Below are positions 22,715-33,974 of a stretch of 64,000 nt of DNA, in pieces (position 1 is the first letter of the stretch; every line of letters starts with the position of its first letter). The DNA is from Tenrec ecaudatus. Taxonomy: Eukaryota; Chordata; Mammalia; Afrosoricida; Tenrecidae. Location: positions 71,137,501 through 71,201,500 of the forward strand of contig NC_134534.1 in the NCBI RefSeq assembly GCF_050624435.1, given 5' to 3'. A program made the translations under genes and the position numbers. Below the pieces are notes generated by a model. The model was not told where the DNA came from, ran no database searches, and was given only the letters and a program-made list of their open reading frames with translations.

Positions 22715-23282
22715 TGTCTATTTACATAACTCCATGTCAACTTGATAAATAAGTGTAAGGGTGGATTCTAGACTGTCAATCAGGGCATGACCTGATGATG
22801 CCTCCTTGTGGGTGTGGCCTTTGCATGAGGATTTTGGAGGCTCACTCTCATTCCTGGAGGTGGGCCACACTCTCTCCCTCTGCCTTTGTTTTCCTGTTGA
22901 TTAGCCATGCAAAGACTTGCTAAGCCCTGTGAGATCCCCTCTCTGCTTCACTTTCCTTTTGAAGAGCCACACTTGGAGCGCTAGAGGGGCCACATGGAGA
23001 CTCATGTGAGCACCGAGATGTTTCCACTGCCATTGTATCCATAAGATTTCCTACCACCAGCCTGCGATCTTCCTGCATTTTGCATCATTGCATGTGACTG
23101 TGAGTCTGTAGATGGATTTTTGGACTCGTATTGGACTCAAGAGCTAAAATTGGACTTATGGACTTGATCTGAACAGGGCTGGGATGTTTTCTTAAAATAC
23201 AATTACTGTTTGATATAAAGCTCTTTCTTATACATATATGAGTATCCTTGGATTTGTTTCTATGGTTAACTTAACTAACATA
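22715..23282 (+). mobile_element. ERVL-like solo LTR inserted in RTE
   Basis: 568-bp LTR starting tgtctatttacataactcca and ending aacttaactaacata. The RTE reads on across it: acttttacata before, catatgaggcaattg after. Flanks catac and catat match at four of five positions. A possible polyadenylation region (ttgatataaagctctttctt) lies near the 3' end. No internal retroviral genes. Confidence 0.8.
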
Positions 23283-23740
23283 CATATGAGGCAATTGAAA
23301 ATGTCATGGTTAAGTCAGGTCCACCTTAGCCCTCAAAGTAACATCTTTGTTTTCCCAACACTCTAAAGAGTTCTTGTACAGATTTACCCAATATAACACA
23401 TCTTTTTGTCTACTGACGGCTGCTCCCAGGAGCATTGATTGTGGATCCAAGCAAGACAAAATCCTTCAATCTTTTCTCCAGTCACCATGATATTACCTAC
23501 TTTGAGAAGTTGTCATTTTCTTTACATGGATTTGTAATCCATAGCGAAGGCTACAGTCCGTCCCTTCATTCCCGCAAGCACTCAAGTCCTCCTCACCTTC
23601 AGCAAGCAAAGTTATGTCATCTGCATATTGCAGGTTGTTCATAAAACTGCTTCCAATCCTGATGCCAAATTCTTTTTCATCTAATCCAACTTCTCTGAGT
23701 ATTTGCTTAGCATACATTGTGAGTAAGCATAGTGAGATCT
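23283..23740 (-). mobile_element. RTE reverse-transcriptase portion, right of LTR
   Basis: Continuation of the reverse RTE. It begins near the join at 23740, in the segment encoding the catalytic part of the reverse transcriptase, and runs left to the LTR. At 23740 it switches to a plus-strand RTE segment. Confidence 0.9.
23493..23717 (-). pseudogene. RTE reverse transcriptase fragment with YADD motif
   Basis: A 74-codon open frame reads ...NNLQYADDITLLAEGEEDL..., where YADD is the catalytic metal-binding motif of reverse transcriptase palm motif C. It is flanked by frame breaks on both sides and cut off from its N-terminus by the inversion at 23740, so it cannot make an enzyme. Confidence 0.85.
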
Positions 23741-23749
23741 AAATGTAGA

Positions 23750-24618
23750 AAACCAAAGAGGAAGACCATGCTCAGAATTTCTTAAACCGAAAGAACACAA
23801 GAAAAAAAAATCAAGCTTCTAGTTGAAATACCAAAGATTTCATGGGCAAAATATTGAATAATACAGGTAGCATCACAAGAAAATGGAAAGAATACATGGA
23901 GTCACTGTACCAAAAAGAACTAGTTGGTATTCAACTATTTCGGGAGGCAGCATATGAGCAAAAACCAATGGTGCTGAAGGAAGAAGTTCAAGCTGCACTG
24001 AAAATATTAGCACAAACAATGCTTCAGGAATTTATGGAATACCAGATGAAACAATTTGACAAACTGATGAAATACTGGAAACCCTCACTATACCAGGAAA
24101 TTTGGAAGGCAGCTACTTCGCATATTGACCGCATGAGATCCATATTTGTACCCATTACAAAGAGAGGCGGCCCAAGAGAATACTCAAACTATAGAACAGT
24201 ATCATTGGTATCACATGCAAGTAAAATTTTACTGAAGATCATTCAACAAAGGTTGCACCAGTACATTGACAGGGAGCTGCCAGTGGTTTGGCCCAGATTC
24301 AGAAAAGGGATATCATTGCTGATGTCAGATGAAGCTTGGTTGAAATAGAAAATAACAGACAGGTAAGTACTTGTGTTCTATTGATTATGCTAAGGTATTC
24401 ACCTGTATGGATCATGACAAACTATTGATTGCCTTGAGAAAAGTGAGACTCGCAGAACACAGCCACTCTGCTCATGTGGAAACAATATATGCATCAAGAG
24501 GCAGTTGTATGAACAGAACCAGGTCATGCTGTATGGTTTAAGATCAGGAAAGGTGTGGCTCAGGGTTGTATCCTCTCACCCTACTTTTTCAATTTGTATG
24601 CTGACATGTGACACTTAG
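23750..24618 (+). mobile_element. RTE 5' arm of inverted insertion
   Basis: Plus-strand RTE covering the N-terminal half of the reverse transcriptase domain. It ends at caatttgtatgctgaca, right where the reverse arm (23740) picks up the element. Thus the two arms divide one RTE without obvious loss, as expected from twin priming. Flanks aatacataatt (22279-22289) and aatgtataaatt (24619-24630) may be a worn target duplication. Confidence 0.85.
23842..24348 (+). pseudogene. RTE reverse transcriptase N-terminal fragment
   Basis: A 168-codon open frame with recognisable RT palm and finger sequence: ...IFVPITKRGGPREYSNYRTVSLVSHASK (residues about 103-130), the FIPIPKKG..NYRTIALISHASK-type block of RTE and L1 enzymes, followed by a degenerate RKG. 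It lacks the YADD motif, has a stop at 24348 and a frameshift beyond. This is a retrotransposon remnant, not a host gene. Confidence 0.9.
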
Positions 24619-24630
24619 AATGTATAAATT

Positions 24631-24740
24631 CTTCTCTTCCTTTTTCATGGTCCAGCTTTCACATGCATATCAGGTCATTGAAAAGACAATTGCTTGGGTA
24701 ATGCACACCTCACTCAGCAAACTGACATCTGTACTTTAAA
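24631..24740 (-). mobile_element. RTE fragment
   Basis: Short reverse RTE piece: ttcatggtccagctttcaca, then ggtcattgaaaagacaattg. It corresponds to the same part of the element as 23283-23330 and is followed by a T run. Confidence 0.65.
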
Positions 24741-24920
24741 AATTTTTTTAAAGGTATTTTGTAGCAATGTAACTAATGTAATATATTGTTTGATTTTTTG
24801 GACTTCTGTTTTTATAAATATTGACTGTTGATCTAAGTGTAAAAAAACTGCCAGCTTCAACTTTTCCTCCATTTATCACTTTGCTTTTTATTAGTCTAAA
24901 ATATAATATATAACATACTA
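24741..24920. other. Unassigned AT-rich spacer
   Basis: Simple AT-rich DNA between two mobile elements. Confidence 0.4.
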
Positions 24921-24924
24921 TAAA

Positions 24925-25110
24925 AAACTAAACTCACTGCCATTGAGTCAATGCTGACTCATCGTGATCCCCTGTGGATGTCTGAGACTGTAAGTGTTGA
25001 CAAGAACAGGAAGCCCAGTCTTTCTCCCACAGAGCTGCTGGTGGTTTCAAACTGCCAACCACATGGATCGCATCCCAACACATAACGACTACACCACCAA
25101 GGCTCCTAAA
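24925..25110 (-). mobile_element. AfroSINE, near full length
   Basis: Reverse copy: ctaaactcactgccattgag, gctgactcatcgtgatcccc, gctgctggtggtttcaaact and the head gactacaccaccaaggctcc. A TA-rich stretch follows. Confidence 0.9.
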
Positions 25111-25185
25111 ATATATAATAATATAATATAGACATAAAATATGATATATAAAGTATAATATATATAATCCAGCCTTACCGGGAAC

Positions 25186-25957
25186 AACAACGCTGCACCG
25201 GGATCGGAGGAAGGCTTATTAACAACGTGAGCTATACAAGCTTGCTGGCTGCAAGTGAGGAGGACCCGAAGCCCTCACTGATGGAAATCAAGGATTGCCG
25301 CTTTCTCTGTGGATTATGACTCAATGGAAAGACCAAAATTCTCATGACTGGAGCAATATGTAGCATCACAATCAGTGGAGGAAAGGTTGAAGTTGGCAAA
25401 GATTTTGTCTTACTTGGGTCTACAATCAATGCTTATGGAAGTGGTAATCAACAGGTCAAAAGATAAGTTGCATTGGGTAAGCCTACCGCACAAGTCCTCT
25501 TTAGAGTACTGGAAAGCAAGGATGTTACTCTGAGGACTAAGTTGGGCCTGACCCAACATGTGAAAGTTGGACATTGACTAAGGGTGACCGAGCAAGAATT
25601 AATGCATTTGATTTGTGGTGCTTGTGAAGAATACTGAACGTACTGTGAACTGTTAAAAGGACAAACTGATTTGTCCAGAGTGCTCCTTCGAGGCAAGGGT
25701 GATAAGACTTCATCTTCCATGCATGCTGTTAGGAGAGATTAGTCTCTGGACACTTGTCCTTCCTTTCTTGGTAAAGTGGAGGGGCAGCAAAAGAGATGAA
25801 GGCCCTCAATGAGATGGACTAACACCCTGGATGCACCAATGGGCTCAAGCACAGGAGCAATAACAAGGACGGCACTGTTCCAGGCAGTGTCTTGTTCTGT
25901 TGTGCATAAAGCCACTATGGGTCAGAGCACACAGACGGTGACTAATAATAATAACAA
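25186..25957 (+). mobile_element. RTE C-terminal region and 3' UTR
   Basis: 5'-truncated RTE running from just before the catalytic motif to the caac-type tail. The part that should encode NNLRYADD reads aacaacgtgagctatacaag, so a short deletion has removed the two catalytic aspartates. Later blocks include ttgtcttacttgggtctaca and tcttgttctgttgtgcataa. Confidence 0.85.
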
Positions 25958-25959
25958 AA

Positions 25960-27172
25960 AACTCCTATATAGACTAGAAGTATCAATAGTCCTATTACTC
26001 TTCACCTCCGAATTTGCCATACATTTTCAGAATGATAACTTCAGGAAGGGTTGTGCCCATTAATATCATTAGGAAGCTGAATGTTATCTCATGGGACTTT
26101 ATGATGTGCAGAAAATAAGTAACATTCGCATTTGACCCGAAGAACCTCAAGGAGGCTGGTTCCTGTCACACATTCCAATGTCCACAAGTCCAAATATTCC
26201 CACACACTGAGCTGCAGCCATGTGTACATGGTGTTTCAAAGACATTCAGTATTGTCCACAATATATGATGGCCAACAAGTCTTTTAGTTCACACAGCAGA
26301 AGAAAGAAATGCCAAATACATCTTGAGCTATGGCCTATCAGCGGTACTTACTTTTCAACACGATTTTCCCACTGGCTAACTATGTCCAGTGTCAAAGATG
26401 ACAAGCTTTGGTCCTATGCAGGACTCATTTAGTTGGGAAAATCATGACTCTCTTGTCCAACACCGCCAGTGTTCTTTTCTCTTCAAGGCTCCATGATACG
26501 ATCTCACTGATTTCCGATAAACCATGACCACCTGATCATATTGTAATTACCAGAAAAGTCTCTGTAAGAGCATCTCAGATTCATTTTGTCTTTCATTAAA
26601 TTGCATGATTTACAAGGTAGAATTAGGGATACAAGTTTAAAAGTGAAAATGTCTCCCTGGGATAGTCCTATTTTCCTTGAGATTTGCAATAGGATGAATT
26701 GCCTTTACTTAACTCCCTTTTTGCAGAAATCATATCATGCTAGTAGGCCATCACTGGAGCCTCATGCATGAGGGTTGTCAATTATTACAGAATTGAAAGA
26801 AGATGACAGCGAGGATCAATGTGGTGGTTGTGGAAATTGTTTGTAATTACTGATGGCATCAGTCCAGACTAGGTGACAAACATACAAGTAGACACCCATG
26901 AAGAGGAATCCAGTTTCAGCCACTGTCTTACAATACTAGCAAGAAGTATCCTCGGTGGAAACTGCCAAATCAATGCCCACAACTGTGAGATTCTCGCAAT
27001 AAAAAACTGTTCTTGTTGTACGCTACGAAGTCTGAGGAGACTTGTTACAGCCACAAGGACCTATAACAGGATGTAGCTTCTGTAGTTACTCTCACTTTTC
27101 TCTTCCTCCTAATATTTGGATTACTAATATTTACTAATAATTACTAATATTACTAATATTCCTCCTAATATT
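25960..27172. other. Unassigned intergenic DNA
   Basis: No gene supported. A local TA-rich triplication of tactaatatt lies at 27119-27170. Confidence 0.45.
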
Positions 27173-27175
27173 TAT

Positions 27176-27375
27176 AAACTCACTGCCGTTGGGTGGATTC
27201 TGACTTTTAGTGACCCTCATAATGATAGGACAGAGAACTACTCCATTCTGTTTCTAAGATGGCAGATCTTTGTGGAAGCGCCTTTCTCATCTATCTCCCA
27301 AACAGTGACTGGTGGGCTTGACCCCCGGCATTGCAGCCCACAGCCTGACAACCCACGATGCTACCAGGGCTCCTT
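27176..27375 (-). mobile_element. AfroSINE, full length
   Basis: Reverse copy from taaactcactgccgttgggt through aggacagagaactactccat to the tRNA-like head acgatgctaccagggctcct. Confidence 0.85.
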
Positions 27376-28890
27376 ACAGAAAATATTACTATTACTTTGG
27401 TATTTTGGTGGGTTGTTTAGGAGATTCTGAACATGATCACTATACCAACAGAAGGAAGAATGGTTGCTCTAAGGGCTTTGCCTTCGTCCTAGATCTTTTG
27501 AACATTGGGAAAAATCTGATTCTGGGGAAAATCAAACTAAGTTGATGATCTCTTATTTTCACTGCCTAGATACTTTAAAAAAATATTTTACTGTATTTTC
27601 CATGAAGCCTGACCCAGTATTTTATGTTCTCATTCACCAATGTATCCCTAAGCTTCTCAGTGACATTGGCCTACTTTATAGTCACAATGGCCTTAATGAC
27701 CGTGAGTTTGGGTTTTTAGGCTCTGTTTTGAGACTGAAAATTTGATTCCCCTTACATATTCTCTATTGACCATGTCTTTTAGAGACACTGTCATCATTTA
27801 CTCCATTAGGACACGACACAATTAATTTCTCGAGACTGAAAATAGCTTCCAAATGCCACTATCATGTTTCTAGACGCTTGATAGAATGCTAATTGTAAGT
27901 TTTACATTGATTTTATTTCGTTATGGAGTCATATACATTTTACTTGAGTAAGTGGATAACCACGAGATAACAATAGCGCATTCCACAGTTTTATGGGAAT
28001 TTCATAGTATATAAGGGTAGGAAACAATTTCTGTCGCGTGTAAAGTTTTCTCAATGATCAAATCTGAAATATGTCAGCAAATCTAAATTCACTAATTTTG
28101 GGTTTCTCAGAGATGATCCAGGATATAACCACTCATCCTCCCATCTCCCTTCCTAAATCATGTCATTACAAAATTGTATATAGATTTAAAAAATTGATAT
28201 CATTTTTAAATGATATCATTTAAAAATTTGTATATCAATGTGATCCATTATTGCCACAGTGATGCTGCACACCAAGGCACTCCAAAATTCTGTGATGCAT
28301 TACAAGCATCCATTTCTCATTCACATATCTGAGGGTCAGTTGATGCAGTTCTGCTTCATGTACTTCATTTGGGGGCTTAAGTTGGAGGAATAGCAGTTCT
28401 GTGGGGTTTGTTCCACTCATGAGAATGGCAAAAGCACAAGAAGCCAGTAGGCAAAAATAATTTTCCAACCTCCACTCACTAATATCCTATCATCCATTGG
28501 TCAATGCAAGGCAAGCATTCCAAAATCAAGAAGTAGGGTGGGAAGCCATCACAATGGTTTAGGTGTATAATTCTGTTACAAGAGGATGAAGTCAGAGACC
28601 AAAACCCCAATCTGTCATAACTCAAAAATCAGGAGTGGTTTGCTCCCTTGGAACTCGGAATCCTAGACCTGGGTCCTCTGTGGCACACTTCTAGCACCAA
28701 ATTCTGAAGTTCACCCAGCCTATGGGTTCAGATGCAAGCTCGGTCCAAAGGACCAACTTCCTCCTCATCCAGACCACCTTCTCTGATATAAGTGTAGACT
28801 CACTTTCATTCCACCATCCTGATCTTTCCGCAGGACTAGGCAATGGGCTACACAAGACTACAAAGAGCATCGTTGTGGACTGTCAAAGAT
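27376..28890. other. Unassigned intergenic DNA
   Basis: No gene or named repeat supported apart from the AT palindrome at 28171-28241. Confidence 0.45.
28171..28241. repeat. AT-rich palindrome
   Basis: A perfect 11-bp stem (tgatatcattt at 28195-28205 and aaatgatatca at 28208-28218) with a 2-nt loop. Looser pairing of the flanks extends it to about 70 bp. It could extrude as a cruciform and is a likely site of small rearrangements. Confidence 0.75.
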
Positions 28891-28891
28891 G

Positions 28892-29056
28892 AGGGCCCTG
28901 CAGATGCCATCTGGATGGAGTGCTAATCAAAAGGTTCAAGCCCTCCAACCAATCGTGCTAGTGATGGGCTATCTACTCCATCAAGATTTACAACCTAAGA
29001 CACCCCACATAGGGTCACGGTGAGTCAGAAGCAATTCGCTGGCAATGAGTTTGAGA
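28892..29056 (+). mobile_element. AfroSINE
   Basis: Forward degenerate copy: gggccctgcagatgccatct as the head, catcaagatttacaacctaa, then cacatagggtcacggtgagt and ctggcaatgagtttgagag at the 3' end. Confidence 0.7.
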
Positions 29057-29573
29057 GTTGGCCTTACACTGAGAGCTTGATATGTGACACCCATCATGTT
29101 AAGCGTTTTACAAAATCACCTCACCAAATGAGCGCTCCCTTTGTGCAGTTACCCCGACTTATGAGTTATCCATCTGATAAATGGGAGCACTTCTATGTCA
29201 AGTTTTATATCTACTATTAAATACCCACTCTATTTTATAGCCATTATCGGTCCATAATGATTTTGGGACCACGTAACAACTGCTTTCCTATCCTCGCCAA
29301 ACTACCAAGACAATGTTTTTGCCATTCTTTGATGAAGACATTTTTATTACCTGGAACTGATTATTTTAGTACAGAAACAGAGAAGAAAAATTTGTAGAAC
29401 AATTTTATTCAAATTATAGATTAGGTCCTGTTACTCTATGCCTATAGTCTGATCCTTGCTTTTCCCAATAAGATTCTTTGACTGGTCTGAAAACTTACTA
29501 AAACATGCCCAAACTTTCCAACATGTTGTTTTTCTCGCTTAAGATTTCAGAGGCAGTTTCAAATGCTCTCATT

Positions 29574-29577
<4 letters not shown>
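29057..29577. other. Unassigned intergenic DNA
   Basis: No feature supported. Confidence 0.4.

Positions 29578-29626
<49 letters not shown>
29578..29626. repeat. (CA)n microsatellite
   Basis: About 24 uninterrupted CA dinucleotides. The long pure array suggests a polymorphic locus. Confidence 0.98.
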
Positions 29627-29628
<2 letters not shown>

Positions 29629-29629
29629 C

Positions 29630-30480
29630 TCCGTATTTATGGTGACTACATGTTATAGAGAAGAACTGCACCATCAGGTAACTCAGAAAGTATTGCTACT
29701 AGGACACTAGTCTATACAGGCTTATTCCTAACAAAACATGTTTCAAAAGTGAATGGCTGCAGACAAGTTACCTCAGTAATACATTTGCCTTAGTCTCACT
29801 AGCATATCTTCAAATTTAAGGTCTGATCAAAATAGTGGCTCCCAAGGTGACCTACTAAGTTAGTTAAATTCAAGGTGATCAGTTCAGGTTGCGATAACTG
29901 TTTTGGGGGGAATCCCTAAAAGCTCAAGTGAATAGATTTTCTCCAAAGATGTATCATTGGGGCTTATTATGAAGAAGTTTTAAGAACATTTAAACATTGG
30001 TGAGAAAATGTCAAGAAACTTGCACCAAGGATTTCTCCCTGCCCCATTATGTCAATGAGCCTGCTCATTCTTATTTGGTAGCAAGGGCTGTCCTGTGAAA
30101 ATGTAGTTGATAAACTTCATTTCAGCCACCCTACCACCGTGAACTTGCATCTTCAGCCCTTTTTAAATTCCCTAACTTCAAAGAATCTTTCAAAGGATCA
30201 TAATTTGAGTCCCCAGAGGATGCCAAAATGATGTTTTGATGTGGTGTAAATAAAAACATTTTTTTTTAATTTGGGAAAGCTTTACAATAATGGAAACACC
30301 ACCTTCAAAGGTGTTTAGACTTCGATGGAGAATATGTTTAGAAACAATAGCTTCACATTTTGAAATTTTTGTTTAATAAATGTTCCTATAGTTTTGAAGC
30401 AATACTTTTTTACTTAGTCCTCGTATTTCTATATGTGCATTTATATGTGCTGCAGCTATAACCATGAGTAGTGTTAATCA
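29630..30480. other. Unassigned intergenic DNA
   Basis: No feature supported. Confidence 0.4.
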
Positions 30481-31130
30481 CAAAAGGGTCAAATTTATAA
30501 GACATCCAAGTTCTCACCAAATACCTTGAAGGCATGGGTTATTGGGTCTGGGGGCTCAGAACCATAGTATCTGGGAAGATCAAGGTCATTTGGCATAACA
30601 CCATCCACAAAGACAATGATCTCCATCCTCCTGTGGTGGGGCCTGACAACCTTCTGAGCAGCCATCTGGGGTACCTCTGCACATCCAGAGCAAAGAAGAG
30701 TGAATAAAACCAAAGATGCATGAAAACAATTAGTCCAAAGGACAAATGGGCCATGGAAACCCCAGCCTCCACTATCATTGGCCGAGAAGAATTAGATGGT
30801 GTCTGCCCATTCCTGCTAACAATTCTGAAAGGAATCATAAGTGAATCCTCGATAGAATGAGGAATAAAACTTTAAAAAAATGAATAGGAAAGAACAGGCT
30901 TACTGGTTTTCTAGAGACAGTTGGAACCCTTGAGACTATCTATGACCTGTACATATCATTCAGATCTGGAGCGACACTCACGGTGTCTCTACTTTTGGCC
31001 AAACAACAAACACGTCTAGAAGGTACACATCACCAGAACAACCAACCATACACCCTCAAAGGATAGCATTTGCACATGTATAAAATAAAGAAGGCAGGAA
31101 GGAATAGGAAATGAGCATAAATGGAAATGA
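30480..31130 (+). mobile_element. Old L1 3' UTR fragment
   Basis: Contains aataaaaccaaagatgcatg, then attagtccaaaggacaaatg and ttagatggtgtctgcccat. The same words appear in reverse at 59330-59915. I recall this as the 3' UTR of an older afrotherian L1. The two copies here support a repeat independently of the name. Confidence 0.55.
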
Positions 31131-32269
31131 TAAATGCAAAGAGGAATTAGGAAGAGCATGATTATCTTGTGGGAATCTCAGCCAATGTCTGAATCAAAAT
31201 ATGTACGAATTATTGCAGGGAACACCAATTTGCTCTTATGAGGTAGTGAATGAGAGTGGCCTTTTTAACTACAGAGTTTGCAAGTCCTACCAGATGACTG
31301 GCTAGGATTACACAAATATGAGATGCTTGTGGCAAGGGGATTGGGTAACTTAATAATATGCACCCTTATGGGGGGGGTCAGACAATGCAAATAAATATAC
31401 AAGACTAAATTGTGGGAACTGATCAATTTTGCCAGTCCAACGCTAAAATGAGCCATTGAAAATGGGGGAAAAGGAATCTTACTATTAGGAATGAAACATG
31501 TCCATTGGGTCTGAATCCCTCACTGTACTGAACCATCCCCATCCCTGAGACAGAGTTGTGACACCAGAGATGGTGAGAGATGGTGAGAAGCAGTGACAAG
31601 CAGTAGCAGAGAAATGGTGGCAGCAGAAGCAACACAACCAAGAGCAGGAGACAGGACAATAAAGATGAGTGACTTTAGGCAGGAATATTGTTAGCAGAGT
31701 CATTGTCTCTGGCACTTCATTAGGAAGTACAAAAGGGACAAATCTAGGCTGCCATCACATGAGATAAGATCTAGCATCTTTAGGCTGAAGTTTATTGGCA
31801 AAGTGGAGTGCCTCTGGACACTTAACTGGTAGAGCTAAAAGAACTTTGCAACACTTACTTGAGCAGGACAAGGGGCCTTAGGGCAGGCCCAGCCTCTGAG
31901 AGAGATATGCCTGTGAACACAGCGAGAAGAGGCTGCCCGTATGGAAGAACTATAACTTGAACATTCCTGATGCCGAAGAATTCAATTACTTTCCTAATAC
32001 ATACTATAATTGCGAACATGATATGTGTGCTCTGTGTGTCCATTGTCACAAATTCCAAGCCCCAACGGTAAGTAGAAAGCATTGTGGGGGAAATGGCTCA
32101 TGTCAGAAATGGTAAAAATGTTGGAGGGTAGAGGCAGGTCTGACTTCTTTTAGGGAAAGGCTTCTAGCTTTTCAATTCTCCTTCCCTGTCCTATAGTTAG
32201 AGGAAATAAAGCACTGTCCTCACACCATTTTCACAGTCCTATAAATTTCCCTAAGATCACAACAAATAC
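31131..32269. other. Unassigned; possible LTR-type repeat at 31500-32160
   Basis: The later part has ttactttcctaatacatact followed by gtgtgtccattgtcacaaat, a layout seen near the 3' end of some mammalian LTRs. I cannot name it and the call is weak. Homopolymer G run at 31371-31377. Confidence 0.3.
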
Positions 32270-32281
32270 AAAGCACAAATG
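32270..32281. repeat. Target-site duplication, left (L1)
   Basis: aaagcacaaatg, identical to 36295-36306. Confidence 0.9.
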
Positions 32282-32441
32282 TGGGACTTCCAGGAAGATG
32301 GCAATGGAGTGACACATACCAGAGGGACTACGCAGAATTCAGCCGCAGAGAGTTGCTTAGTGGGAAATTTAAAACTGCTGGAACGGAGGAGACTGTTAAA
32401 CACATCGGATAAGAACCACAGAAGAGGAGACCAAAAAGGTA

Positions 32442-33960
32442 GTACCCTTCATAATAGCCAAACACAAATTGAAATATCTAGGGATATACCTGACTAAAAG
32501 AACAAAAGATCTATATGGAGAAAACTACAGAACACTATTACAAGAAACCAAAAGAGACCTCAACAAATGGAAGAATATCCCATGCTCATGGATTGGAAGA
32601 CTCAATATAGTCAAGATGTCAGTTCTGCCAAAGGCACTATATAAGTTTAATGCAATCCCGATGTAATTACCCCCATCTTTCTTCAACAAAATGGAAAAAA
32701 TGATTACGAACTTCATAGGGAAAGGGAAGAAGCCCAGAATTAGCAGAGAACTCCTCAAGTAGATGGACACAGTGGGAGGACTTGCTTTACCTGGCCTTAG
32801 CATATACTATACAGCCACAGTTGTCAAAACCGCATGATATTGGTACAGTGACAAATAATCAGACCAATGGAAAAGAACTGAAACCCCAGAAATAAAATTA
32901 TCAGCATACAGACAACAGATCTTTGATAAGGGCTCCAAAAATATCAAATGGGAAGCAGATCCCTTTTTAACAAGTGGTGCTGGAAAAAATGGGTATTTAC
33001 CTGCAGAAAAATGAAGCAAGACCCTTGTCTCACTCCATGTACAAGAATAAACTCAAGGTGGATCACAAACCTTGAAGTTAAACCCCAAACTATTAGGGCC
33101 ATCAATGAGGGAATTGGGACCAACTTGAGAACTTTGGCACAGGGAATACACAGGCTATCAGAAATAGGGAAAGACACAAACACAGAGGAGGCACAAATTG
33201 ACAAATGGGATATACTGAAGATAAAACACCCGTGTACATTGAAAGAATTCACCAAGAGAGTAATAAGAAAGTCCACGGACTGGGAAAACATCTTTGGTAA
33301 TGACATATCAGACAAAGGCCTTATTACTAAAATCTACAACACTCTGCTAGCTTCCAAAAAGAAAAAAACTAATTGCCCACTTGCGAGGTAGGCATAGGAC
33401 CTGAACAGAAGTTTCACAAGGGTAGAAATCCAAATGGCCAACAAACATATGAGAAAATGTTCCCAATCTTTAGCCAACAGAAAAATGCAAATTAAAACAA
33501 CAATGAGGTATCACCTAACACCCTCAAAGATCGCCCAATTCAAAAGATCAGAAAGCAACAAATGTTTGAGGGGCTATAGGGAGACAGGAACTCTCATCCA
33601 CTGCTGGTGGACTTGTAAATATGTACGACCACTATGGAAATTGATCTGGTGATATCTAAAACAGATGGAAATCGAGTTACGATCCAGTAATCCACCTACT
33701 GGGCATATACCCAGAAAAGGCAAGAAACAAACCAAGGCCAGACATCTATGCTACAATGTTCATTGCGACACAGTTTACTATTGCAAGGAATTGTAAGCAA
33801 CTCAAATTTCCACCAACTGATGATTGAATTAAAAAACTGTGGTGCATATTACAATGGAGCACTATGCATTGCTAAAAAGCAGTGATGAATGTATGAAGCA
33901 TATCACTGCATGGGAAGAACTGGAGGAAATCATGCTAAGTGAAGTAAGTCAAGTACACAA
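32442..33960 (+). pseudogene. L1 ORF2 C-terminal fragment
   Basis: Translations in changing frames follow the end of L1 ORF2, beyond the reverse transcriptase. At 32469 [23 protein letters not shown] corresponds to the conserved KYLGI.LT..VKDLY.ENY block. The 147-codon frame at 32948-33391 has WKKWVFTCRKMK and [26 protein letters not shown] block near 33620 is the family's cysteine-containing end. Stops at 32666 and 33391 and a shift near 32750 disable it. Confidence 0.9.
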
Positions 33961-33974
33961 GGACAAGTACAATA

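Noticed and set aside
23842-24348. 168-codon open frame as a possible host gene
   Set aside because: It is clearly RTE reverse transcriptase, cut by an inversion and lacking its catalytic motif.
29578-29626. Repeat array that could be CRISPR-like
   Set aside because: A simple CA microsatellite with no spacers; the host is a mammal.
32948-33391. 147-codon open frame as a possible gene
   Set aside because: It is L1 ORF2 C-terminus within a defective element bounded by a target duplication.
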